A stretch of DNA of 64,000 bases, taken from contig NZ_WELK01000001.1 in assembly GCF_009799925.1 (NCBI RefSeq), forward strand, positions 310,001 through 374,000, given 5' to 3'. The notes under the pieces are model-generated. The model did not search any database, had not been told where the DNA came from, and worked only from the letters and a program-made list of their open reading frames with translations. This DNA is from Pseudomonas sp. R-28-1W-6. GTDB taxonomy: Bacteria; Pseudomonadota; Gammaproteobacteria; Pseudomonadales; Pseudomonadaceae. The position numbers and the translations under genes are program-made. Positions 54,486-61,937 of the stretch are shown in pieces; position 1 is the first letter of the stretch; every line of letters starts with the position of its first letter.

Positions 54486-56297
54486 AACGCTAACGACTTT
54501 TTTCTTCATCCTTGTTGCCATACATGGAGTACCGGCCATGGCCTATCCCACATTTACCTGTGCCTACGAAAAGGACCATAACCCCCCACTGGATGCCGAA
54601 GCCGACACCTGGTTTCAGGAAGCCAGGAGCCTTGAAAAAGAGCTGCGCGACTGGCCTCGCGTCGTCGAGCTCTATGAAAAGGCCATTGCCAAGGATCACT
54701 GGAAGGCCATGCACAACCTGGCTCGTCTATACCGCACCGGCTGGCCGGGCCGACCCGGGGTGAAGAAGGACACTCAAAAAATGCTCGACCTCTATGAGCG
54801 GATGGTTGAACTCAAAGTACCGCTCGGCTACTACAACTGGGCCGTCGCAGCCGAACGCGGTAAAGGCATGCTGCGCGACGAACGCATGGCCAGTTCCTAT
54901 ATGTTCCAGGCAGCGCAGCTGGGCAGTCCGCAGGCTCAGGTCGCACTAGGTAATTACTTCGCCTTTTCTCTGCCGCGGGAGAAACAGGACGATCCGATGG
55001 CTGAGCAGTATTTCCAATGTGCGGGCGCCCAAGACAATACGGCGGCACTCCTGGAGGCAGCTGCTTTCTACAACACGGCGAAAGCAAATTATCCACGCGC
55101 ATTGTTCTACTACCAACGCGCTGCCTCTCTGGGAAGCCCCGAAGGATTCATGCGCCTAAACTGGGTGTTCGATCCAGAGTCTGAACCGGGCTTCACATTG
55201 GGCTACAAACCCGACAAGCAGCTCGCCGAGCTCTACAAGGCGCACATGTATCAAGTACGCGATAACCCGGAGCTGCGCTTCCCCAAGCTGGCCAAGGAGC
55301 ACCCTCTGCCTCCTCATCCTGAGCAAGGTCTTGATGCCGAACATCCGGATCGCCGCTTCGCGCTTTGACCCGTTTCTGGGATGTTGGGACGCCCTATGCA
55401 ACTGCCGCCGATTAAGGCCCTGATACGAGGCCTTTCCTTTCTTTTACTGTCTCTGGGTGGAGTGCCTGCCATGGCTTATCCGGCATTCACCTGTACCCAC
55501 GAGAAAGACCATAACCCGCCGCTGGATGCAGAAGCCGATGCCTGGTTTCAGGAAGCCAGAAGCCTCGAAAAAGAGCTGCACGACTGGCCCCGCGTCGTCG
55601 AGCTCTATGACAAAGCCAGCGCCAAGAATCACTGGAAGGCCATGCACAACCTGGCGCGCCTCTACCGTACCGGCTGGCCAGGCCGCCCCGGGGTGGAGAA
55701 AGACACCCAGAAAATGCTCGACCTCTACGAACGCATGGTCGAACTCAAAGTGCCGCTGGGCTACTACAACTGGGCCGTCGCTGCCGAACGCGGTAAAGGC
55801 ATGCTGCGCGACGAACGCATGGCCAGTTCCTATATGTTCCAGGCAGCGCAGTTGGGCAGTCCGCAGGCCCAAGCGGCACTTGGCAACTACTTCGCTTTTT
55901 CATTGCCTCGTGAAAAACAGGATTATCAGGTGGCTGAGACGTATTTCCGCTGTGCGGGAGCTCAAAACAACCCAGAAGCGTTGATCGAGACCGCCGCCTT
56001 CTACAAGATCGCTAGAGATAACAAACCACGCGCTTTGTTCTACTACCAGCGTGCAGCGTCATTCGGTGACACCTCCGCGATCAGCACATTGAGCAGCGCG
56101 TTCAACCCAGACAGTTCTCCGGGCTTCACCCTTGGCTACAAAGCCAACAATGAACTGCACGAGTTCTACGAAAGGCTCTATGCACAAGTACGCGACAACC
56201 CGGATCTGCGCTTCCCCGATCTGGCCAAGGAGCACCCTCTGCCTCCTCACCCTGAACAGGGCCTCGATGCCGAGCACCCGGATCGCCGCTTCGCACT
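54438..56297 (+). repeat. Tandem duplication of the immunity gene unit (period 930 bp)
   Basis: The DNA from 54438 to 55367 is repeated in tandem at 55368 to 56297. The second unit begins with a degraded copy of the effector's last codons (ACCCGTTTCTGGGATG), so the duplicated unit included the end of the effector gene. The central part (about 54800-54945 and 55730-55875) is nearly identical, while 54990-55200 and its counterpart differ strongly. Confidence 0.85.
54466..55368 (+). CDS. Sel1-like periplasmic immunity protein 1 (Tli5b-like)
   Basis: The 300-residue protein has a signal peptide (cleavage after AMA, about residue 26) and Sel1/TPR-like helical repeats (AMHNLARLYRTGWPG, ERMASSYMFQAAQLGSPQAQ). 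It should protect the producing cell from the phospholipase in the periplasm. The start overlaps the effector gene by 20 bases, with GGAG upstream, giving tight coupling. The next gene is a near-copy. Confidence 0.85.
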   Translation: MRLRLTRTLTTFFFILVAIHGVPAMAYPTFTCAYEKDHNPPLDAEADTWFQEARSLEKELRDWPRVVELYEKAIAKDHWKAMHNLARLYRTGWPGRPGVKKDTQKMLDLYERMVELKVPLGYYNWAVAAERGKGMLRDERMASSYMFQAAQLGSPQAQVALGNYFAFSLPREKQDDPMAEQYFQCAGAQDNTAALLEAAAFYNTAKANYPRALFYYQRAASLGSPEGFMRLNWVFDPESEPGFTLGYKPDKQLAELYKAHMYQVRDNPELRFPKLAKEHPLPPHPEQGLDAEHPDRRFAL

Positions 56298-56301
56298 TTG
56301 A
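55396..56301 (+). CDS. Sel1-like periplasmic immunity protein 2 (Tli5b-like)
   Basis: The 301-residue product is a paralogue of the preceding protein, with a signal peptide (cleavage after AMA) and the same repeat architecture. Residues about 35-165 and the last 40 are almost the same as in copy 1, but about 170-250 differ strongly, where target recognition may lie. In PAO1 the PldB locus has three such paralogues. The gene is 27 bases after copy 1. Confidence 0.85.
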   Translation: MQLPPIKALIRGLSFLLLSLGGVPAMAYPAFTCTHEKDHNPPLDAEADAWFQEARSLEKELHDWPRVVELYDKASAKNHWKAMHNLARLYRTGWPGRPGVEKDTQKMLDLYERMVELKVPLGYYNWAVAAERGKGMLRDERMASSYMFQAAQLGSPQAQAALGNYFAFSLPREKQDYQVAETYFRCAGAQNNPEALIETAAFYKIARDNKPRALFYYQRAASFGDTSAISTLSSAFNPDSSPGFTLGYKANNELHEFYERLYAQVRDNPDLRFPDLAKEHPLPPHPEQGLDAEHPDRRFAL

Positions 56302-56332
56302 TCCCCCTCAAACCCTCCAAGGAATGGAACCC

Positions 56333-56542
56333 ATGAAAAGCCCCCTTCTCATCGCAACACTGGTGGCATTGGCCCTCTCAGCCCTGTGCTTCCTGCTGGG
56401 CGGTGCCGGCGTAGCGGGCGCCGTTACCGGCGGCGGGCAGGTCGGTGGTGCTGTCGGCGGGCTGTTCTTCCTCGCCAAGGTGCTGCTGGGTTTGGCCCTG
56501 GTGCTCGGGGCGCTCTGGCTGGTGCGCTCGCCGTCACGCTGA
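56333..56542 (+). CDS. Small membrane protein
   Basis: The 69-residue product has two hydrophobic helices (about 5-28 and 44-64) joined by a Gly-rich turn (GAVTGGGQVGGAVGG). AAGGA lies nine bases before the ATG. It follows the second immunity gene by 31 bases on the same strand. It is not recognised; it could belong to the island or to the backbone before trhP. Confidence 0.65.
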   Translation: MKSPLLIATLVALALSALCFLLGGAGVAGAVTGGGQVGGAVGGLFFLAKVLLGLALVLGALWLVRSPSR

Positions 56543-56617
56543 AAACTGCCCTGGATCAAGATCCAGCCCAGCGGCGTCGGGCATCATCTGCGCCCCGTTT
56601 TCGACGCAAGCGCCGCC

Positions 56618-57946
56618 ATGATCCCGCTCCACGCCCCCGAACTGCTCTGCCCCGCCGGCACCCTCAAGGCCATGCGCTATGCCTTCGCCTATGGCGCCGA
56701 TGCGGTGTATGCCGGCCAGCCGCGCTACAGCCTGCGCGTGCGCAACAACGAGTTCGACCACGCCAACCTGGCCATCGGCATCAACGAGGCCCACGCCCAG
56801 GGCAAGCAGTTCTACGTGGTGGTCAATATCGCGCCGCACAACGCCAAGCTGAAGACCTTCCTCAAGGATCTCGAGCCGGTGGTGGCGATGGGGCCGGATG
56901 CGCTGATCATGTCCGATCCGGGGCTGATCATGCTGGCGCGCGAACATTTCCCGCAGATGCCGATCCACCTGTCGGTGCAGGCCAACGCGGTGAACTGGGC
57001 CAGTGTGGAGTTCTGGCGCCGCCAGGGGCTCTCGCGGGTGATCCTGTCGCGCGAGCTGTCGCTGGAGGAGATCGGCGAGATCCGCCAGCAGGTGCCCGGC
57101 ATGGAGCTGGAAGTGTTCGTCCACGGCGCCCTGTGCATGGCCTATTCCGGGCGCTGCCTGCTGTCCGGCTACATCAACAGGCGCGACCCCAACCAGGGCA
57201 GTTGCACCAATGCCTGCCGCTGGCAGTACCAGGCCCACGAGGGCGAGCAGAACGAGCTGGGCGAGATCGTGCGCAGCTGCGGCGCCCAGGCGGCGCCGAC
57301 CCTCGGTGCCGGGCCGAGTACCGAACAAGTGTTCCTGCTGGAAGACAGCAGCCGACCCGGCGAGCTGATGGAGGCCTTCGAGGACGAGCACGGCACCTAC
57401 ATCATGAACTCCAAGGACCTGCGCGCCGTGCAGCACGTCGAGCGCCTGGTGCAGCTGGGCGTGCATTCGCTGAAGATCGAGGGCCGCACCAAGAGCCACT
57501 ACTACGTGGCGCGCACCGCCCAGGTGTATCGCCAGGCGATCGACGACGCCGTGGCCGGGCGGCCATTCGACCGCAGCCTGATGGACGACCTGGAGTCGCT
57601 GGCCAATCGCGGCTACACCGAGGGCTTCCTGCGCCGCCACGTGCATGACGAGTACCAGAACTACCAGCGCGGCAACTCGTTCTCCGAGCGCCAGCAGTTC
57701 GTCGGCGAGCTGACCGGCGAGCGCCGCGGCACGCTGGCCGAGGTCAAGGTGAAGAACCGCTTCGCCGTCGGCGACCGCCTGGAGCTGATGACCCCTCGGG
57801 GCAACTTCGGCTTCACCCTGGAGAGCCTGGAGAAAGCCAATGGCGAGGCGGTGGGCGTGGCGCCCGGCGACGGCCACATCCTCTACCTGCCGCTGCCGGC
57901 GCAGATCGACCCGCGCTATGCCCTGCTGATGCGCCATCTCGACTGA
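56618..57946 (+). CDS. trhP: U32-family tRNA hydroxylation protein TrhP (YegQ)
   Basis: The 442-residue product begins ELLCPAGTLKAMRYAFAYGA and has the U32 signature EVFVHGALCMAYSGRCLLS (about residues 167-185) with further cysteines in GSCTNACRWQY. YegQ/TrhP takes part in 5-hydroxyuridine formation at tRNA position 34 with prephenate-derived groups, so the old peptidase name is probably misleading. It is the first backbone gene after the T6SS island (compare PA5440). Confidence 0.9.
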   Translation: MIPLHAPELLCPAGTLKAMRYAFAYGADAVYAGQPRYSLRVRNNEFDHANLAIGINEAHAQGKQFYVVVNIAPHNAKLKTFLKDLEPVVAMGPDALIMSDPGLIMLAREHFPQMPIHLSVQANAVNWASVEFWRRQGLSRVILSRELSLEEIGEIRQQVPGMELEVFVHGALCMAYSGRCLLSGYINRRDPNQGSCTNACRWQYQAHEGEQNELGEIVRSCGAQAAPTLGAGPSTEQVFLLEDSSRPGELMEAFEDEHGTYIMNSKDLRAVQHVERLVQLGVHSLKIEGRTKSHYYVARTAQVYRQAIDDAVAGRPFDRSLMDDLESLANRGYTEGFLRRHVHDEYQNYQRGNSFSERQQFVGELTGERRGTLAEVKVKNRFAVGDRLELMTPRGNFGFTLESLEKANGEAVGVAPGDGHILYLPLPAQIDPRYALLMRHLD

Positions 57947-57959
57947 GCCGGGGCGGTTC

Positions 57960-57973
57960 GCGGCTGAAGCCGC
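57960..57973. repeat. Short REP-like hairpin
   Basis: GCGGCTGAAGCCGC forms a five-pair stem with a TGAA loop just past trhP. It resembles one arm of the REP element at 18930-18993. Confidence 0.6.
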
Positions 57974-58008
57974 TCCCGCGCGGACGGCATGGCTGGCCAA
58001 AGGTCTGA

Positions 58009-58038
58009 GGGGACAAGCGCCGGCGCAGCCCCTATAAT
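58009..58038 (+). promoter_or_regulatory. Promoter of the glycine riboswitch leader
   Basis: A perfect -10 box TATAAT lies at 58033-58038, with a weak GGGACA-like -35 about 17 bases upstream. Transcription would begin near 58045-58050, just before the first aptamer. Confidence 0.7.
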
Positions 58039-58049
58039 CCGCGCCCCGC

Positions 58050-58228
58050 AGGAGAGTGGGGGCCCCGGGCCCTCCGCCGAAGGCGCAAACTCCCATAATC
58101 GCTCAGGCTCAGAACTGCGGATTCCATACCAGCCGACTGGAGAGCGGTTGCCCAGGCAACCCACCGAAGGGGCAAGCGGCCCGGCGCCGCACAAACTCTC
58201 AGGTACACAGGACAGGGGGAGAGGCGCC
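58050..58228 (+). ncRNA. Tandem glycine riboswitch
   Basis: Two aptamers can be recognised by conserved blocks: GGAGAG at 58051, CCGAAGGCGCAAAC at 58077-58090 and CTCAGGC with AACTGCGG for the first; GGAGAG at 58139, CCGAAGGGGCAAGC at 58164-58177 and ACTCTCAGGTACACAGGACA for the second. They are joined by a short linker. The second ends about 17 bases before the GTG of the TRIC-family gene, with no terminator between, so control of translation is more likely than attenuation. Confidence 0.93.
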
Positions 58229-58245
58229 TGACGCAGGAATTCTGT

Positions 58246-58866
58246 GTGCTGACCTATGCCTATCTGATTGCCATTACCGCCGAAGCCATGTCCGGAGCGC
58301 TCGCCGCCGGGCGCCGCAACATGGACCTGTTCGGCGTCAGCCTGATCGCCTTCATCACCGCCCTGGGCGGCGGCACCGTGCGCGACATGCTGCTCGGCAA
58401 CTTCCCGGTGAGCTGGACGCAACACCCCGCCTACATCTACCTGACCGTATGCGCCGGCCTGTCGACCATGCTGGTCGCGCGCTTCATGCATCACCTGCAC
58501 CGGCTGTTCCTGCTGCTCGACGCCATGGGCCTGATCGCCTTCACGGTGATCGGCTGCAACGTCGCCCTGCGCCTGGGTTATTCGCTGCCGGTGGTGGTGA
58601 TGGCCGGGATCATCACCGGCATCTTCGGCGGCATCCTGCGCGACATCCTGTGCAACCGCACGCCGATGGTGCTGCGCAAGGAGCTGTACGCCAGCGTCTC
58701 GCTGCTGGTCGCCCTGCTCTACCTGGGCCTGCGCCACCTCGGCGTGGCCGAGGACCTCAACCTGCTGGCATCCTTCGTCTTCGGCCTCAGCGTGCGCCTG
58801 GCGGCGATCCGCTGGTCCTGGTCGCTGCCGGTGTTCTCCTACAGCGAGGAGCGCTGGGACAACTGA
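58246..58866 (+). CDS. TRIC/UPF0126-family membrane protein, probable glycine transporter
   Basis: The 206-residue protein has about seven membrane helices with two repeats of the UPF0126 motif (ALGGGTVRDMLLGNFP and GIFGGILRDILCN). The start is GTG at 58246 with AGGAA eight bases before it. The family is annotated as cation channels or glycine transporters; the glycine riboswitch directly upstream favours glycine transport or export. It is the only gene between trhP and the convergent GGDEF-EAL gene. Confidence 0.85.
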   Translation: MLTYAYLIAITAEAMSGALAAGRRNMDLFGVSLIAFITALGGGTVRDMLLGNFPVSWTQHPAYIYLTVCAGLSTMLVARFMHHLHRLFLLLDAMGLIAFTVIGCNVALRLGYSLPVVVMAGIITGIFGGILRDILCNRTPMVLRKELYASVSLLVALLYLGLRHLGVAEDLNLLASFVFGLSVRLAAIRWSWSLPVFSYSEERWDN

Positions 58867-58872
58867 CCCGGT

Positions 58873-61752
58873 TCAGCAGATCGCCGCATGGGCGCGCAGC
58901 AGCTCGGCGAACTGCTCGGCCGGCAGCGGCGGGCTGATCAGGAAGCCCTGGATCTCGTCGCAGCGCTGGGCCTTGAGGAAATCCATCTGCGCCTGGGTTT
59001 CCACGCCCTCGGCGACCACCTTGAGCTCCAGGCCGTGGGCCATGGCGATGATCGCCCGGGTGATCGCCGCATCCTCGCCACCGATCGACAGGTCACGGAC
59101 GAAGGTCTGGTCGATCTTCACGTAGTCCACCGGGAAGCGCTTGAGGTAGCTGAGCGAGGAATAGCCGGTGCCGAAGTCGTCGATCGCCAGCTTGACGCCG
59201 AAATCACGCAGCTGCTGGAAGGTGGTGATGACGTTCTCGACGTTGTCCAGCAGGTGGCTCTCGGTCAGCTCCAGCTCCAGCAGGCGCGGCGGCAGGCCGG
59301 TCTCGTCCAGCACCTGATGCACCAGGCCGACCAGGTTGCCCTGGCGCAGCTGATGCACCGACAGGTTGACCGACACGCGCAGGTCAGCCAGCCCCTGGCG
59401 CTGCCACTCACGGGCCTGCAGGCAGGCCTGGCGCAGGACGAACTCGCCGATCGGCGCGATCAACCCGGTCTCCTCGGCCAGCGGAATGAAGTCGCTCGGC
59501 GGCACCAGGCCCAGCTCCGGGTGGCGCCAGCGCACCAGCGCCTCGGCGGCATTCAGGCTGTCGTCGGCCAGGCACAGCTTGGGCTGGTAGAACACCTCCA
59601 GCTGGCCGTCGCTGATCGCCTTGCGCAGCTGGTTCTCCAGTTGCAGGCGCTCCAGGGTGCAGGCCTGCAGGTTGTCGGTGTAGAACTGGAAGGTGTTGCC
59701 GCCCAGGTGCTTGGCATGCTGCACGGCCATGTTGGCCTGGCTGATCAGCGCGGAGATTTCCCGCGCGTTGTCCGGCAGCAGGCTGATGCCGATGGAGGCG
59801 CTGAGCACCAGCTCGTGGCCGCCGACATCCATCGGCGTGCGCAACTTGCTGAGCAGGCGGCTGGCGGTGCGCGCCAGGGTCGACAGGCTGCCGAAATCGT
59901 CGAGCAGGATGGCGAATTCGTCGCCGGACAGCCGCGCGATGGTGTTGGCCTCCGACGCGGCCTGGGTCAGGCGCCGCGCCATCTGCCGCAGCAGCTGGTC
60001 GGCCACCTCATGGCCGAGGCTGTCGTTGAGCAGCTTGAAGCGGTCCAGGTCGATATGCAGCATGGCCAGGCTGCGCCCGCTCTGCCGCGCGCACTCGCCG
60101 GCCTCGTGCAGGCGCTCGCGAAACAGCGTGCGGTTGGCCAGGCCGGTCAGCTCGTCGTAATGCGACAGGTAGCGCAGGCGCTCCTCGGTCTGCCGGCGCG
60201 CCGACAGGTCGGAGAAGAAGCCGACGATATGGCTGACCTGGCCGCGCGCGTCGCGCACCACGTTGAGCTGCAGCCACTGCGGGTACAACTCGCCATTCTT
60301 GCGCGTCTCGATCAGCTCGCCGCGCCAGCAGCCGTGCAGCTCCAGCTCCTGGCGGATCAGCTGGTACTGGCGGCGCGCGTCGCGGCTGCTGATCAGGGTC
60401 GCCACGCTGCGCCCGAGCACCTCGTCCTTGCGGTAGCCGGTGACCTGGCTGAACGCCTGGTTGACCGACAGCAGCAGGTAGTCGGCATCGAGGATGACGA
60501 TGCCCTCGCTGGTCGCCTCGAACACCGTGGCGGCCAGGCGCTGCTGCTCGTCGCGCTGGCGGCGCCCGGTTATGTCGCGGCGGGTGCCGAGCATGCGCAG
60601 CACCTGGCCCTGCGCGTCGCGCTCCACCGCCCGGCCGCGGTCCTCGACCCAGCGCCAGCGGCCGTCGGCGTGGCGCACGCGGTATTCCACGCAGTAACCG
60701 TCGGTGCGGCCCTTGAGGTGCTCGACCAGGGCGCGGCGCAGCAGCGGCAGGTCGTCCGGATGCAGGCGCGGCTTGAGGTGGCTGAGCACGCCCTTCACCT
60801 GCTCCTGGCTGATGCCGAAGATGCTTTCCAGGTGGCTGTGGTGCACCTGGTCGGTCTGCAGGTCCCAGTCCCACAGGCCCAGCTCGCTGGCCTCCAGGGC
60901 CAGGGCCAGGCGCGCCTCGCTCTTGCCCAGGGCATGGCTGGCATCGTCCAGCTCCAGGGTGCGCTGGGCCACGCGGATTTCCAGCTCGCCATGGGCCTGG
61001 CGCAGCTCGCGCTCGGCGCGGCGGCGCTGCTCCACTTCGCGGGCCAGCTCCTGGTTGAGCCCCTCGGCGCTTTCCCGCGCCTGTTCCAGGCCGCTGATCA
61101 GGGCCTGGTTCTGGAAGCGCTGCAGCAGGCTGCGCTGGACCAGGCGATTGACCTGCCAGGCCACCACGCACAGGCTCAGCAACAACAGCAGGCCCAGCGC
61201 GCCCCAGGCCTGCAGCCTCGGTTGCGCACTCAGCAGGGTGTAGGCGATGAACGGCAGCAGGCACGGCAGGGCGAAGACCAGGAAGGCCGATCGGCTGACG
61301 GCATAGGCGACGCTGGCGAACAGGATGGCCGCGGCGATCAGGCCGTAGACCAGCGCCTGCAGCAGGAAGCGGTCGCCCGGCACCAGCACCACCGCGGCAA
61401 ACGCCAGGGTCAGGCCGGACAGCCCGGCACCGAGCAGGAACATCTGCCGCCACTGCGGGCTGGCCTGGCGCGCAGGCGCGGCGTTATTGAAGGAGGCCAT
61501 CTGGATCAGGCGCAACACCGCCAGCAGCACCACCCAGACCAGCCAGCCGGCCAGCAGCAGGCTCTGCTCGCCGCCCCACAGCAGGCCGGCACAGACCAGC
61601 GCGTTGAGCAGCATGAACAGGGTGGGCACCTGGGAGCCCTGATAGAGCAGGCGCGTCTGTTCGGCCGCTATTTCACTGGCGAACTGCTGGCGAATGGCGC
61701 GCGCATCATCGAACGACAGGGATGCCGTCGATCCTGTTACGGGGGTGGTCAT
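58873..61752 (-). CDS. Membrane GGDEF-EAL protein with PAS domains
   Basis: The 959-residue product (ATG at 61752) has about six N-terminal membrane helices (about 25-195), a coiled coil, two PAS domains (about 270-400 and 410-520), a GGDEF domain with SGDEF (about residue 608) and an EAL domain with [10 protein letters not shown] (about 735) and [14 protein letters not shown]. Both catalytic cores look intact, so it may make or degrade cyclic di-GMP; proteins of this kind often act mainly as phosphodiesterases. An upstream ATG at 61899 would add 49 residues. It is comparable to PA5442. Confidence 0.9.
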   Translation of the reverse strand: MTTPVTGSTASLSFDDARAIRQQFASEIAAEQTRLLYQGSQVPTLFMLLNALVCAGLLWGGEQSLLLAGWLVWVVLLAVLRLIQMASFNNAAPARQASPQWRQMFLLGAGLSGLTLAFAAVVLVPGDRFLLQALVYGLIAAAILFASVAYAVSRSAFLVFALPCLLPFIAYTLLSAQPRLQAWGALGLLLLLSLCVVAWQVNRLVQRSLLQRFQNQALISGLEQARESAEGLNQELAREVEQRRRAERELRQAHGELEIRVAQRTLELDDASHALGKSEARLALALEASELGLWDWDLQTDQVHHSHLESIFGISQEQVKGVLSHLKPRLHPDDLPLLRRALVEHLKGRTDGYCVEYRVRHADGRWRWVEDRGRAVERDAQGQVLRMLGTRRDITGRRQRDEQQRLAATVFEATSEGIVILDADYLLLSVNQAFSQVTGYRKDEVLGRSVATLISSRDARRQYQLIRQELELHGCWRGELIETRKNGELYPQWLQLNVVRDARGQVSHIVGFFSDLSARRQTEERLRYLSHYDELTGLANRTLFRERLHEAGECARQSGRSLAMLHIDLDRFKLLNDSLGHEVADQLLRQMARRLTQAASEANTIARLSGDEFAILLDDFGSLSTLARTASRLLSKLRTPMDVGGHELVLSASIGISLLPDNAREISALISQANMAVQHAKHLGGNTFQFYTDNLQACTLERLQLENQLRKAISDGQLEVFYQPKLCLADDSLNAAEALVRWRHPELGLVPPSDFIPLAEETGLIAPIGEFVLRQACLQAREWQRQGLADLRVSVNLSVHQLRQGNLVGLVHQVLDETGLPPRLLELELTESHLLDNVENVITTFQQLRDFGVKLAIDDFGTGYSSLSYLKRFPVDYVKIDQTFVRDLSIGGEDAAITRAIIAMAHGLELKVVAEGVETQAQMDFLKAQRCDEIQGFLISPPLPAEQFAELLRAHAAIC

Positions 61753-61937
61753 AGGCGATTTTCTTGTAATGGTTTGCCCGACTTTTCCCGAGCATACCCG
61801 AGCTAGAGCGTCTGCCAAAGCCTTTTGCGGGCTTGGCAGAAGCGCGCACCGACAAATGGCGCACAGCTGTTCACTGACTGATCGGTTCAATTCGGTCACG
61901 GTTTGCCGCCCCCTGCCCCGGCCCGTAGAATGCCGCG

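Noticed and set aside
58888-61806. A 972-codon open frame antisense to the GGDEF-EAL gene
   Set aside because: Low-complexity shadow rich in Gln, Ala, Leu and His; the opposite frame has intact PAS, GGDEF and EAL domains.
61800-61937. A LexA box before uvrD
   Set aside because: CTGTTCACTGACTG near 61868 lacks the second half ACAG at the right spacing, so SOS control cannot be supported.
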